Numbered from the stretch's first letter, positions 6,843 through 16,591 are shown. The stretch is 64,000 bases of DNA from Pseudomonadota bacterium (GCA_018241425.1 JAFEDU010000007.1:1-64000), one strand, 5' to 3'. Numbers and translations are program-made. The notes: generated by a model not told the origin, from the sequence alone.

Positions 6843-9560
6843 GTGACGCGCAGCCCGGGCAGGCACTTAGGTTCGGTCAGCGCGGTAGGGGCGCTGCTGG
6901 GCGTACTCCTCGCATTGGTCAGCGCGGCGCGGGCCGGTGCGCCCGCCGCACCGACGACCGTGGGCGACGCAGGCTCGGTCACGGCGATCGCGCACTGGCA
7001 GATCCAGTCCAGCTCCAAGGCCCAGGAGGGTGGGGCGCAGATTTCCTCGGGCGGCTTCGAGCCCAAGGAGTGGTACCCGGCGGGCGGCCGCAGCACGGTC
7101 ATGGGGGCCCTGGTCGAGAACGGCACCTTCAAGGATCTGTTCTACGGCGACAACCTGCGTACCGCCTCCGAGCCGGATGCGAGCGGCACGGTGTTCGTCG
7201 TGCCGTGGTGGTATCGCACCCAGTTCACGATCCCCGACGGGGCACAGGGACCGCGTACCACGCTGCGCATCAACGGCATGATTGCCGCTGCGGACGTGTG
7301 GCTGAACGGGTCTCAGGTCGCGGCCGCGGACGCCGTGAGCGGTGCCTACCCGGTGCGCGAAATCGACGTGACGGGCCAGGTGCATCCGGGCATCAATACG
7401 TTGGCGCTGCGCGTGCACCCGGCCGACCCGAGGTCCAGCCTGACGATCGGCTGGGTCGACTGGAACCCCTCGCCGCCGGACAACAACATGGGCCCGTGGC
7501 GGGGCGTGGACATCCTCCGGACCGGGCCGGTCCAGATCCGCTTCCCGCACGTGACGCCGAACCTGTCGCTCCCCGACCTCTCGCACGCCGCCCTGGGCGT
7601 CACCGTCGAGGCGCGCAACCTCGATGCGGTCGCACACGACGCGCTGATCACCGGCACGGTGGCCGGCGTCTCGCTGACGCGCAAGATCCATCTCGGTCCC
7701 GGCGAGCAGCAGGTGGTGTCGTTCTCCCCGCAGACGGATGCGGGCCTCAACCTCAGGCACCCCAGGGTGTGGTGGCCCATCGGCCTCGGCGAGCATCCGC
7801 TGTATACCCTCGAGATGTCGGCGGCCGTCGATGGCGCGCTCTCCGACCGGACGAGCGCGAGTTTCGGGATCCGCAGCGTCAGCTCGCACCTCACCCCGCA
7901 GGGCTACGCGCAGTTCGTCATCAACGGCAAGCCGCTCCTGATCCGCGGTGCCGGTTGGGCGCCGGACATGTTCCTGCGCGATGACCCCGCGCGCATGGAG
8001 GCCGAGTTCAGCTACGTCGTGAACCTCGGCCTCAACACTATCCGCTCCGAGGGCAAGCTCGAGGATGCCCGCTTCTACGACCTCGCCGACCGCAATGGCA
8101 TCCTGGTCCTCGCCGGCTGGGAGTGCTGCGACAAGTGGGAGTCCTGGGCCAGGACCGGCGGGGCGCCCTGGGACGCCGAAGACGACAAGGTGGCGGCCGC
8201 CTCGATGGCGAGCGAGGCGCGCCTGCTGCGCAACCACCCCTCCGTGATCGGGTTCATGATCGGCAGCGACAACGCGCCGCCGCCGGCGCTCTCGAAGCTG
8301 TACGTGGATACCCTGCGCGCCGCCGACTGGACGCTGCCGATCATCTCCGCCGCGGTGCCGCAGGGCACGCCCGAGACCGGCCCCTCCGGCATGAAGATGG
8401 ACGGTCCCTACTCGTGGGTCCCGCCCGCGTACTGGTACGCCGACCGGCTGGGCGGCGCGTACGGCTTCGACTCCGAGGTCAGCGCCGGCGCCTCCATCCC
8501 GATGCTGGACGACCTGATTCGCATGCTCGCACCGCAGGAGCAGGAGGCGCTGTGGAAGACCCCTGCGGCGCGGCAGTATCACGCCTCCGCCGCCTGGTCG
8601 GTCTTCGCGAACGTCGAGCCGTTCAGCGTGGCGCTGGCGAAGCGCTATGGTGCGCCCACGAGCCTTGCCGACTACGCCGCCAAGGCGCAGCTCGACAACT
8701 ACGACAATGCCAGGGCGCAGTTCGAGGCCTTCAACGCCCGCATGGACGCAGCGAAGCCTGCGACCGGCGTCATCTACTGGATGCTCAACAACGCGTGGCC
8801 GTCGCTCCACTGGCACCTCTACGACTACTTCCTGAACCCGGCCGGTGCCTACTTCGGCGCCAAGAAGGCCAACGAGCCGCTCCACATCCAGTATTCCTAC
8901 GACACCCGCGCCGTCGTCCTGGTGAACCAGACGCTCGGCCATGAGCACGGCCTCGAGGCCCGGATCCGCGTGCGCAACCTGGACGGGTCGGTCGTGTACG
9001 AGCGTCGCGCCCGGGGGATCGACCTGCCCGGCAACTCCACCCGCATGGTGGAGACGCTGCCCGAGGTTCCCGCCACCTCGCGCACGTACTTCATCGAGCT
9101 CGAGCTCGCACGCGCGGACGGCGCCCCGATCAGCCGCAACGTCTACTGGCTCTCGACCCAGACCGACGTGCTCGACTGGGAGCACTCCAACTGGTACCTC
9201 ACGCCGCTCACCCGCTATGCGGACCTCACCCCGCTCGCATCCCTGCCGGCCGCGTCCGTCGGGGCCGCCGCCACGGTGCAGCACGCCGACACCTACGACC
9301 TCATCACCGTCCACCTGTCGCTGGGCGGATCCTCCGGGGCTCCCGCGTTCTTCCAGCACCTGAGCGTGAGGCGCGCGCCCGGCCACGAGCCGGTGGTGCC
9401 GGTCCTGTGGAGCGACAACGACGTGACCCTGTGGCCGGGCGAGTCGGTCACCCTGACCGCGCGCGTCGCGAAAGGCGACGGGGCGCTACCGGTGGTCGAG
9501 GTGGCGGGATGGAACGCGGCGGCCCGCGAAGTCCCGGTCAGATCCGCGACCCGGCCCTGA
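6843..9560 (+). CDS. Glycoside hydrolase family 2, exo-beta-D-glucosaminidase type
   Basis: The 905-residue secreted enzyme has a signal peptide (LGSVSAVGALLGVLLALVSA). It then has a sugar-binding jelly roll with WNPSPPDNNMGPWRG, an Ig-like domain and a TIM barrel. The barrel carries the motifs of the exo-beta-glucosaminidase/mannosylglycoprotein beta-mannosidase branch of GH2: GPSGMKMDGPY, then GFDSE. Inferred catalytic residues are nucleophile E545 (GFDSE) and acid/base D476 (IGSDNAPP); an Asp at the latter position is characteristic of exo-chitosanases of the CsxA type. GTG at 6843 after GGAGGGGC is chosen because it gives a proper signal peptide; longer frames start inside the receptor gene. 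Substrate could be chitosan oligosaccharide or another GlcN- or mannose-containing glycan. Confidence 0.88.
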   Translation: MTRSPGRHLGSVSAVGALLGVLLALVSAARAGAPAAPTTVGDAGSVTAIAHWQIQSSSKAQEGGAQISSGGFEPKEWYPAGGRSTVMGALVENGTFKDLFYGDNLRTASEPDASGTVFVVPWWYRTQFTIPDGAQGPRTTLRINGMIAAADVWLNGSQVAAADAVSGAYPVREIDVTGQVHPGINTLALRVHPADPRSSLTIGWVDWNPSPPDNNMGPWRGVDILRTGPVQIRFPHVTPNLSLPDLSHAALGVTVEARNLDAVAHDALITGTVAGVSLTRKIHLGPGEQQVVSFSPQTDAGLNLRHPRVWWPIGLGEHPLYTLEMSAAVDGALSDRTSASFGIRSVSSHLTPQGYAQFVINGKPLLIRGAGWAPDMFLRDDPARMEAEFSYVVNLGLNTIRSEGKLEDARFYDLADRNGILVLAGWECCDKWESWARTGGAPWDAEDDKVAAASMASEARLLRNHPSVIGFMIGSDNAPPPALSKLYVDTLRAADWTLPIISAAVPQGTPETGPSGMKMDGPYSWVPPAYWYADRLGGAYGFDSEVSAGASIPMLDDLIRMLAPQEQEALWKTPAARQYHASAAWSVFANVEPFSVALAKRYGAPTSLADYAAKAQLDNYDNARAQFEAFNARMDAAKPATGVIYWMLNNAWPSLHWHLYDYFLNPAGAYFGAKKANEPLHIQYSYDTRAVVLVNQTLGHEHGLEARIRVRNLDGSVVYERRARGIDLPGNSTRMVETLPEVPATSRTYFIELELARADGAPISRNVYWLSTQTDVLDWEHSNWYLTPLTRYADLTPLASLPAASVGAAATVQHADTYDLITVHLSLGGSSGAPAFFQHLSVRRAPGHEPVVPVLWSDNDVTLWPGESVTLTARVAKGDGALPVVEVAGWNAAAREVPVRSATRP

Positions 9561-9608
9561 CCGGACCGGGTACCATCGGCGGGAACTGAGCCACCTCAGA
9601 AGGCCCTC

Positions 9609-10454
9609 ATGCCTGCCTCACCCGCTGCCGCCAAGACCGCCCGCAGGTTCCACTTCATCTCCGGGCTGCCGCGCTCGGGCACCACGCTGCTCGCGGCGAT
9701 CCTCAACCAGAACCCGCGCTTCCGCGCCGGCATGACCAGCCCGCTCGCCGACATCATGGGTGTCGTGATGGCCGAGGCGAGCAGCAAGAACGACTTCTCC
9801 TTCGACGTCACCGATGCGCAGCGTGTGGCACTGCTGCGCGGGCTGGTCGAGAACTTCTACGCCGGCGAGGCGCAGGCGAGCGTGGTATTCGACACCAGCC
9901 GCCTGTGGTGCAGCCGCATGCAGCTGCTCGAGACGCTGTTCCCGGAGGCCAAGGTGATCGCCTGCGTGCGCCAGCTCTCGTGGGTGCTGGACAGCATGGA
10001 GCGCCTGGTGCGCCGCCAGCCCGTCAGCGTCAGCAAGGTGTTCCGCTTCGACACCAACACCACGGTGTACTCGCGCGTCGAGGCCCTGACCGACCCGCGC
10101 GGCATGGTCGGCTTCTCCTTCCAGGCCACCAAGGATGCGTTCTACGGCCAGTACTCCCCGGGACGACTGCTGCTGCTGACCTACGAGAGCCTGGCACGCA
10201 ACCCGGCGGCGGCGGTGCGCGCGGTGTACCAGTTCATCGGCGAGCCCTGGTTCGAGCACGACTTCGACCACGTGGCCTACAACGCGGACGAGTTCGATGC
10301 GCGGGTGGGGATGCCGGGGTTGCACAGCGTGCGGCCCAAGGTCGAGCCGATCGAGCGCGTGCCCATCCTGCCGCGCGAGATCTTCAGCCGCTTCGTGAAC
10401 GAGTCCTTCTGGATGGACCCCAAGAACAACATCAGCCAGATACCGGTGATCTAG
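9609..10454 (+). CDS. Sulfotransferase family protein
   Basis: The 281-residue cytosolic protein opens with the PAPS 5'-phosphosulfate loop GLPRSGTTLL (about 19-28). It also has the YESLARNP segment near residue 194 seen in bacterial Sulfotransfer_3 proteins, and the C-terminal EPWFEHDF region. It would transfer sulfate from PAPS to a hydroxyl or amino group. It sits 48 bases after GH2 and five bases before the MFS gene in the same operon. A sulfotransferase inside a glycan-degradation operon is unusual; acceptor unknown. Confidence 0.88.
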   Translation: MPASPAAAKTARRFHFISGLPRSGTTLLAAILNQNPRFRAGMTSPLADIMGVVMAEASSKNDFSFDVTDAQRVALLRGLVENFYAGEAQASVVFDTSRLWCSRMQLLETLFPEAKVIACVRQLSWVLDSMERLVRRQPVSVSKVFRFDTNTTVYSRVEALTDPRGMVGFSFQATKDAFYGQYSPGRLLLLTYESLARNPAAAVRAVYQFIGEPWFEHDFDHVAYNADEFDARVGMPGLHSVRPKVEPIERVPILPREIFSRFVNESFWMDPKNNISQIPVI

Positions 10455-10459
10455 CAGCG

Positions 10460-11740
10460 ATGGCGACGACAACCACGACGACGGTGCCGCTCACGACCGC
10501 AAGCCGCAGCATGCTCATGGTGGCGCTGGTCTTCTTCGTGTTCTTCGTGATCTCCTTCATCACGAACATCCTGGGTCCCCTGATCCCGGACATCATCTCA
10601 GGCTTCCACGTCTCGCTCGCCCTGGCGGCGGTGCTGCCGTTCGCGTTCTTCATCGCCTACGGGGTGATGTCGATCCCGGCCGGGTTCGCGGTGCAGCGCT
10701 GGGGGGAGAAGAAGCTCATGGTCGTGGCCTTCCTGGCGGCGACCCTCGGGGCCACGGGCTTCGCGGCCTTCCCCGGCTACGGTATGGCCGTGACCTCGCT
10801 GTTCGTGATCGGCGCCGGGATGGCCGTGCTGCAGGTCGCCATCAATCCCCTGCTGCGCGTCGCCGGCGGTGAGGAGCACTTCGCGTTCAACTCCGCCTTC
10901 GCGCAGCTGATCTTCGGGGTGGCCTCCTTCGTAAGCCCGCTGGTGTATTCGGCGATCGTGGGCCACCTCGGGGCGACCGGCGGGGACGCCGGCGGCCTGT
11001 ACGGGCTGCTGCGCGGCCTGTCCGATCCCGCGCTTCCCTGGGCGTCGATCTACTGGGTGTTCGCCGTGATCTGCGCTGCCTGCGTGGTGCTGATCGTGCT
11101 GCTGCGCTTCCCCCGGGTGGAGCGGACCGACGAGGAATCGGCGGGCACGCTGTCCATGTACCGGGAGCTGCTGAGGGACCGGTCGGTGTGGCTGTACTTC
11201 CTCGCGATCATCGCCTACGTCGGCTGCGAGCAGGGCACCGCCGACTGGATGTCCCCGTTCCTCGAGCGCTATCACCAGGTCGACCCGCACACGGGCGGCG
11301 CCGATGCGGTGGCCTACTTCTGGGGACTGATGACGGTCGGGTGCCTCCTGGGCATGGCGCTCCTGAAGCTCTTCGACAGCCGCCGCGTCCTCGTCGGCTT
11401 TGCGATCGGCGCCCTGTGCACGCTCTCGGCGGCGCTCTTCGGCCCGGCGGAAGTCTCCCGGCTGGCCTTCCCCTGTGTCGGCTTCTTCGCCTCGATCATG
11501 TGGCCGACGATCGTGTCGCTCGGCCTGAACTCGGTACCGCGGCACCACGGGCCGCTGGCCGGAATCCTGTGCTCGGGGATCATGGGGGGCGCGCTCGTGC
11601 CCTTCATCATCGGCTGGCTCGGGGACCGCTATGGCCTGCGGTCCGGCATGCTGTTCCTGTACCTGACCTTCGGCTTCGTGCTGAGCGTCGGCATCTGGGC
11701 CCGGCCGCTCATCGGCAACGCGACCCGGCGTAGTAACTAA
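10460..11740 (+). CDS. MFS sugar transporter (FucP-like)
   Basis: This 426-residue inner-membrane protein has about 12 hydrophobic segments, beginning with SMLMVALVFFVFFVISFITN. The pattern resembles FucP/glucose-galactose MFS carriers (SIPAGFAVQRWGEKK loop between helices 2 and 3). ATG at 10460 lies five bases after the sulfotransferase stop; a longer frame upstream lies inside that gene. It probably imports the monosaccharide released by the periplasmic hydrolases, feeding the ROK kinase. Substrate inferred from context. Confidence 0.9.
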   Translation: MATTTTTTVPLTTASRSMLMVALVFFVFFVISFITNILGPLIPDIISGFHVSLALAAVLPFAFFIAYGVMSIPAGFAVQRWGEKKLMVVAFLAATLGATGFAAFPGYGMAVTSLFVIGAGMAVLQVAINPLLRVAGGEEHFAFNSAFAQLIFGVASFVSPLVYSAIVGHLGATGGDAGGLYGLLRGLSDPALPWASIYWVFAVICAACVVLIVLLRFPRVERTDEESAGTLSMYRELLRDRSVWLYFLAIIAYVGCEQGTADWMSPFLERYHQVDPHTGGADAVAYFWGLMTVGCLLGMALLKLFDSRRVLVGFAIGALCTLSAALFGPAEVSRLAFPCVGFFASIMWPTIVSLGLNSVPRHHGPLAGILCSGIMGGALVPFIIGWLGDRYGLRSGMLFLYLTFGFVLSVGIWARPLIGNATRRSN

Positions 11741-11751
11741 GAAGGACGCAC

Positions 11752-13167
11752 GTGAGCCTAACCCTGACCCGCCGCATGGCCGGCCCGATGCTGGCCGCGT
11801 GGGTGGCCCATGCGCTCCCGTGCGGCGCCCAGGCCCCCGCGCCGGAGGAGCCGCCCGCCGCCGCTGGCCCGCGTGCGGCGCAGTGGGCCGCCGACCCGTA
11901 CGTGTTCGCGACGACAGAGGGCATGACGAAGCTGCCACTCTCCGCCACCGCCGACGGTGTTCGCTTCACCTGGCCGCGTGGGCAGGCACGCGCGGACACC
12001 GTGCTCCTCGCCGTCCGCTCCCTGGGTGCCGAGAGGAATCCCTGGGTCGAGGTCGCGGTCGGCGAGTACCGCATCCAGCAGTACCTCGATGCCAATGCCC
12101 TGGGCGTACGCTGGCTCAACCTGAGCGGGCTCACCGAGCGACTGTCCCCGGGCGCCGAGGTGAGCCTCCGCACGCACGCCGTGACGCTCGCGGCCGAGGA
12201 GGCCACGCTGCGCGTGTTCGACAACCACCTCGACCTCAAGGGCCGCATCCTGGTGCTCGCGCCGCACCCGGACGATGCGGAGATCGCGGCCTTCGGCCTG
12301 TACGCCGACCGCGAGGCGACCGTGGTCACGGTCACCGCCGGCAATGCCGGCGACATGAACTACCGCGCCAGCGTCAGTGACCCGGCCGAGCACTACGCCC
12401 TGAAGGGCTACCTGCGCGCGGTCGACAGCGTGACCGTCCCGTGGCAGGGCCGCATCCCGCCCGAGCGCACGGCCAACCTCGGGTACTTCGACGGGCGCCT
12501 GGACGCGATGTACCAGAAGCCGGAAGTGACCTTCCCGGAGGTCTACGGCCCGAACACCGATGTCGCGCGCTACCGGCGCGCGAACCTCAGCACGCTGGTG
12601 TCGGGGGCGACGCGCAGCAATTCCTGGCGGCACCTGGTGGAGGACCTGACGCAGGTGCTGCGCAAGGTGAACCCGGCGATCATCGTGATGCCCGACCCGC
12701 GCCTGGACCACCACCTGGACCACGAGTTCGCGAGCGTCGCGCTCGATGAGGCACTCGGGCACTGGCAGGGGAACCCGGTGTTCCTGCTCTACACCAATCA
12801 CAACGACGGCGACCACTACCCGTACGGTCCGGCGGGCACGGTGGTGTCGCTCCCGCCCGGCGAGCACCCCGTGCACCTGCAGAAGGTCTACTCGCACCCG
12901 ACGACCAAGGCCCTGCAGGTGCGCAAGCTGTTCGCGCTGGAGTCCATGCACGACCTGCGGCTGTCACCGGATGAGCAGATGACCTGCAGCCAGACAGACG
13001 TCGCGCATCGCCCCGACTACCCGCGGACCCCGGAGGTGGACTACCTGCGGCGCGCACCGCGCGCGAACGAGCTGTTCCTCGAGTTCGACCGGGACGGCCT
13101 GCACGCGGCGATCGCGGACTTCACCGAGCACTTCAAGGCGGCCCCCGCCCCCGCTGAGAGCCGCTGA
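11752..13167 (+). CDS. Secreted PIG-L/LmbE-family N-deacetylase
   Basis: The 471-residue product has a signal-peptide-like N-terminus and an extra N-terminal beta domain (to about residue 165). The PIG-L zinc domain follows, with APHPDDAE (HPDD at 172-175) and a second metal site in DHHLDHEF near residue 320. Family members remove acetyl groups from N-acetylglucosamine conjugates. GTG at 11752 follows AAGAAGGA 11 bases after the transporter stop. In this operon it could create free amino groups for the glucosaminidase, giving a deacetylate-then-hydrolyse route. The extra N-terminal domain is unlike the short cytosolic enzymes. Confidence 0.87.
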   Translation: MSLTLTRRMAGPMLAAWVAHALPCGAQAPAPEEPPAAAGPRAAQWAADPYVFATTEGMTKLPLSATADGVRFTWPRGQARADTVLLAVRSLGAERNPWVEVAVGEYRIQQYLDANALGVRWLNLSGLTERLSPGAEVSLRTHAVTLAAEEATLRVFDNHLDLKGRILVLAPHPDDAEIAAFGLYADREATVVTVTAGNAGDMNYRASVSDPAEHYALKGYLRAVDSVTVPWQGRIPPERTANLGYFDGRLDAMYQKPEVTFPEVYGPNTDVARYRRANLSTLVSGATRSNSWRHLVEDLTQVLRKVNPAIIVMPDPRLDHHLDHEFASVALDEALGHWQGNPVFLLYTNHNDGDHYPYGPAGTVVSLPPGEHPVHLQKVYSHPTTKALQVRKLFALESMHDLRLSPDEQMTCSQTDVAHRPDYPRTPEVDYLRRAPRANELFLEFDRDGLHAAIADFTEHFKAAPAPAESR

Positions 13168-13333
13168 GCGGGAGCCGCCTGCGGCCCCAGGCGCAGCGCG
13201 CCGGACGTTACGAGGCCGTTCCCCTGAGCGGTCCGTTGCGACGTGAGCCCCCGCCCCAGCGCCGAAGCGACGGACATCCCCGGCGCTTTGCGCGAAAATG
13301 CGCCATCACGACCGAATTTTAGGGATCTATTCA

Positions 13334-15178
13334 ATGGCTAAGAGGATTTGGCGCGTCGTCCGCTGGACGGCGCTGGTACTGGGGATTGTCATCGCGTACG
13401 CCGGCTACCGCACGCTCTGGGGCAAGCCGTTCAACATCAACATGCTGGCCAACCGCCAGGCAATCCAGATCCTGCTGCACGACCCGGAGATCTTCACAGA
13501 CGTCGGAATCGCCGACGGCACGATCTTCGATCGCCACTCCGACAAGCTCACCCCCTCCACCCTCAAGAAGCGCGACGAGGACTACGCGGAGATGGCCACG
13601 TTCCTCAGGGAGGTCCGGGAGTTCGACCGCGCGAAGCTCAACCGGCAGGACCAGGTGACGTACGACATCCTGGTCGACCAGTACAGCACGCCCCTCAGGT
13701 TCCAGAAGTTCACCTGGCTGAGCTCGGAAGGGCTCTACCCGATTAGCCCGATGTTCGGCGTCGAGGCCATGCTGCCGGGCTTCATGGAGACGACGCACGT
13801 TGTCGGCAACGAGAAGACCGCCCGCAACTACGTCAAGCGCCTCGAGGCGATGGAAGTGAAGCTCGACCAGGCGACCGAGCAGATGCAGTGGCAGGCGAAG
13901 CAGGGCGTGGTCATGCCGCCGGCGCTGATCGAGCACTCGATCACCGTGATCAACGACACCATCGCAGGTCCCCCCGACAAGAATGCGCTGGTCACGAGTT
14001 TCGTGACGCGCATGGACAAGGTGAAGGGGCTCGAGGCCGGCCGCAAGCAGGAGCTCGGGCAGGCCGCGACGGCCGCGGTGCGTGACCACGTATATCCCGC
14101 GTACCAGCGCATGGCGGCGGCCCTCGAGGCGCAGAAGCCCGCGGCAGCGAACCGCCACGGCGCCGGGGTGGGCGAGCTGCCGGACGGGGCCGCCTACTAC
14201 GCCGAAGCGCTGCGGCAGATGACCACCACCGACTACACCCCCGAGCAGGTGCACCAGCTCGGGCTGAGCGAAGTGGCGCGCATCTCCACCGAGATGGACG
14301 CGCTCCTGAAGTCCCAGGGCCTGGCCACCGGCACGGTCGGTGAGCGCGTGACCGCGCTCGGCAAGGACCCGCGGTACCTCATGCCCAACACGGACGAGGG
14401 GCGCAAGCAGTTCATGGATCGCTACCAGCAGATCCTGGACGAGGTGAACGCGAAGATGCCGGAGTACTTCCGCACCGTGCCGACCACCCACCTTGCGGTG
14501 GTGCGCGTGCCGGAAGGCCAGGAGAAGGGCAGCTCGGGCGCCTACTACATGCAGGCCGCGTTGGACGGCTCACGTCCCGGCACGTTCTTCGTGAACCTCC
14601 GCGACCTGAGCGAGAACCCGACCTGGAGCATGAAGACGCTCGCCTATCACGAGGGCATCCCGGGTCACCACTTCCAGATCTCCACGGCCCTCAACCTCAA
14701 GAACCTGCCGTTCATCCGCCAGCAGACGCTGTACACCGCCTATGCGGAAGGCTGGGCGCTCTATGCTGAGCGGCTCGCGGCCGAGATCGGCATGTACAAG
14801 GACGACCCGCTCGGGGACCTCGGCCGGCTGCAGCTCGAGCAGATGCGGGCGGCCCGCCTGGTGATCGACACGGGGCTGCACGCCAAGGGCTGGACCCGCG
14901 AGCAGGCGATCGACTACATGGTCGAAAATACCGGCATGGCGAGGGGCGACGTCACGACCGAGGTGGAGCGCTACATGGCAGCCCCCGGTCAGGCGTGTGC
15001 CTACAAGATCGGGCAGCTGAAGATCCTCGAGCTGCGCGAGAAGGCGAAGACCGCGCTCGGCCCGAAGTTCGACATCCGCGACTTCCACGCGGTCGTGCTG
15101 GAGAACGGCGGGGTCCCGCTGACGGTGCTCGAGCAGCTCGTGGACGAGTGGATCGCGAAGGTGCAGGCAGCCGGGTGA
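13334..15178 (+). CDS. DUF885 family membrane-anchored metallopeptidase-like protein
   Basis: The 614-residue product has an N-terminal membrane segment (WTALVLGIVIAYAGY) and the DUF885 signature HEGIPGHH (439-446), then the long helix FIRQQTLYTAYAEGWALYAE typical of this zinc-peptidase-like family. ATG at 13334 is preferred over an upstream in-frame ATG at 13298 because it starts the MAKRIW membrane anchor directly. It is separated by 166 bases from PIG-L and may have its own promoter. Substrate unknown. Confidence 0.87.
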   Translation: MAKRIWRVVRWTALVLGIVIAYAGYRTLWGKPFNINMLANRQAIQILLHDPEIFTDVGIADGTIFDRHSDKLTPSTLKKRDEDYAEMATFLREVREFDRAKLNRQDQVTYDILVDQYSTPLRFQKFTWLSSEGLYPISPMFGVEAMLPGFMETTHVVGNEKTARNYVKRLEAMEVKLDQATEQMQWQAKQGVVMPPALIEHSITVINDTIAGPPDKNALVTSFVTRMDKVKGLEAGRKQELGQAATAAVRDHVYPAYQRMAAALEAQKPAAANRHGAGVGELPDGAAYYAEALRQMTTTDYTPEQVHQLGLSEVARISTEMDALLKSQGLATGTVGERVTALGKDPRYLMPNTDEGRKQFMDRYQQILDEVNAKMPEYFRTVPTTHLAVVRVPEGQEKGSSGAYYMQAALDGSRPGTFFVNLRDLSENPTWSMKTLAYHEGIPGHHFQISTALNLKNLPFIRQQTLYTAYAEGWALYAERLAAEIGMYKDDPLGDLGRLQLEQMRAARLVIDTGLHAKGWTREQAIDYMVENTGMARGDVTTEVERYMAAPGQACAYKIGQLKILELREKAKTALGPKFDIRDFHAVVLENGGVPLTVLEQLVDEWIAKVQAAG

Positions 15179-15664
15179 TCAGTCGAGGGTCGCGGCCCCG
15201 ACGCGCGCCACCTGCTCATCCTGCGGGGCGCTCATTCCGGATACGCCGACCGCGCCTACGCATTCGCCATGCCAGAGCAGCGGAAGTCCGCCCTGGAGCG
15301 GAATCCCGGCCGGGACGTTGAGCAGCCCCGGCATCTCGCGCGTGAGCTTCTCGATCTCCCCGGACGGCAGTCGCATGGCCGCGGAGGATTGTGCTTTGCC
15401 GATTGCTACGTTGGCCGCAAGCGGGAGGGCTCCCTCGAGGCGCTCGAACACCAACAGTGCACCCCCCTCATCCACGACGGCGATGGCGACCGGCCATCCG
15501 TTCTGAATGGCGTGCCGGTGACAGGCCGCGAGCACCCTCCGTGCGGCTTCGACCGTAAGGGTCGGCCGGAGCCGAACCGGTGCATCGGCCTTCGGCGTCG
15601 CCGCCGCGCGGGCCAGTAAGGGGACGCCCAGGTACCCGAGGAGCGCGCCGCGCCGGGTGATCAT
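15179..15664 (-). CDS. Heme-binding HbpS/GlcG (DUF336) family protein
   Basis: This 161-residue exported protein has a twin-Arg-containing N-terminus (MITRRGALLGYLG). The DUF336 domain follows, with VAIAVVDEGGALLVFERLEGA, GKAQSSAAMRLPSGE and a C-terminal GAVGVSGM segment. Family members bind heme or act as oxidative-stress sensors and are often beside oxidoreductases. It abuts the stop of the DUF885 gene (convergent) and lies 33 bases downstream of the AraC gene on the same strand, so it may be co-transcribed with it. Confidence 0.87.
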   Translation of the reverse strand: MITRRGALLGYLGVPLLARAAATPKADAPVRLRPTLTVEAARRVLAACHRHAIQNGWPVAIAVVDEGGALLVFERLEGALPLAANVAIGKAQSSAAMRLPSGEIEKLTREMPGLLNVPAGIPLQGGLPLLWHGECVGAVGVSGMSAPQDEQVARVGAATLD

Positions 15665-15697
15665 TCTGCGAGGCTCCCGGAACCGCCCGCCGGCCGC

Positions 15698-16591
15698 TCA
15701 GGTCCGGGCGCGCCTGGCGCTCGAATCGCCGCGCCGGTACGCATCCGGCGTAATCCCGGTGGTCCTGCGAAATGCAGTGCTGAAGCTGCTCACGTTGGCA
15801 AACCCGACGTTCGCCGCAATCGCCTTTTGCGGAAGTCGCGTGTTCACCAGGAGGTCCTTGGCGATGTTCATGCGCACCTCGCTCACGTGGCCGGCGAGCG
15901 TGATTCCCGTGGTCCCCTTGAACGCGCGGGTCAGGTGACGAACGCTGATGCCACACAGCGTGGCCATGCTGCTCAGGTGAACGTCCTGATGGGCATGTGC
16001 GTGGATGTAGTCGCGAATCAGCTCCAGTTGCTGGACCGAGAGGCGCGAGCGTCCGGAGGCCTCCGTGCGGCACCTCGCACCGAAGTAGCGTCGCACATCA
16101 ACCGCGACCGTAGCAGCGAGTGAGTCCGAAAGGACTCCGGCGGCCATGCCCGGCGTCATCGCCTCCTGGGCCAAGCGCCGGGTGGCGGCCTGCAGGTTCG
16201 GGTCGTGGATGTCGGAGGTGGCCTTGAGGCTGGCGTGCGTCCATTCGATGGGGCCGCCCATCAGGTCCTCGAAGCGGTTCTGTGGGAAGAGGCAGAAGAT
16301 GTCGCGGCGCAGCCCACGCTGTGGCTCGAAGCCCCCGCGCTGCGCGTATCCGGGCGGAATCAGCATCAGTTCGCCCATGGCCGCCAGGGGCTCGTGATCG
16401 AGACCGTCACCGAGTGTCGCCCAGGCTCGCGGCGGCCGCGGGGTGATCGCCATGGTGAGCATGTAGTGATCCGGACACTGGGAAGTGCAGCTGGCCGGCG
16501 GACTGTCGGTCGCACCGACGAAGACCGTCACGTTGTCCGAGCGCAGGGCGCTCTCGACCTGGATCTCGACGTCAAAGTTCACCAGCGACAT
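15698..16591 (-). CDS. AraC-family transcriptional regulator
   Basis: The 297-residue regulator has a C-terminal double HTH (about 190-290). The first helix pair includes VHLSSMATLCGISVRHLTRA; the second includes FANVSSFSTAFRRTTGITPD. The N-terminal half is a diverged ligand-binding domain. ATG at 16591 follows a GGGGGAAAG ribosome-binding site; an in-frame ATG at 16624 is also possible. It is divergent from the aminotransferase/RidA/TonB/PQQ genes and is their likely regulator. Confidence 0.9.
   Translation of the reverse strand: MSLVNFDVEIQVESALRSDNVTVFVGATDSPPASCTSQCPDHYMLTMAITPRPPRAWATLGDGLDHEPLAAMGELMLIPPGYAQRGGFEPQRGLRRDIFCLFPQNRFEDLMGGPIEWTHASLKATSDIHDPNLQAATRRLAQEAMTPGMAAGVLSDSLAATVAVDVRRYFGARCRTEASGRSRLSVQQLELIRDYIHAHAHQDVHLSSMATLCGISVRHLTRAFKGTTGITLAGHVSEVRMNIAKDLLVNTRLPQKAIAANVGFANVSSFSTAFRRTTGITPDAYRRGDSSARRART

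Noticed and set aside
6867..9386. Very long minus-strand frame (839 codons) opposite the GH2 gene.
   Set aside because: It has the Arg/Val/Gly-rich composition typical of antisense GC-rich frames, with no recognisable motif.
9905..10459. N-terminal extension of the MFS transporter frame upstream of 10460.
   Set aside because: It is the shadow of the sulfotransferase gene; the real start with a normal first helix is ATG 10460.
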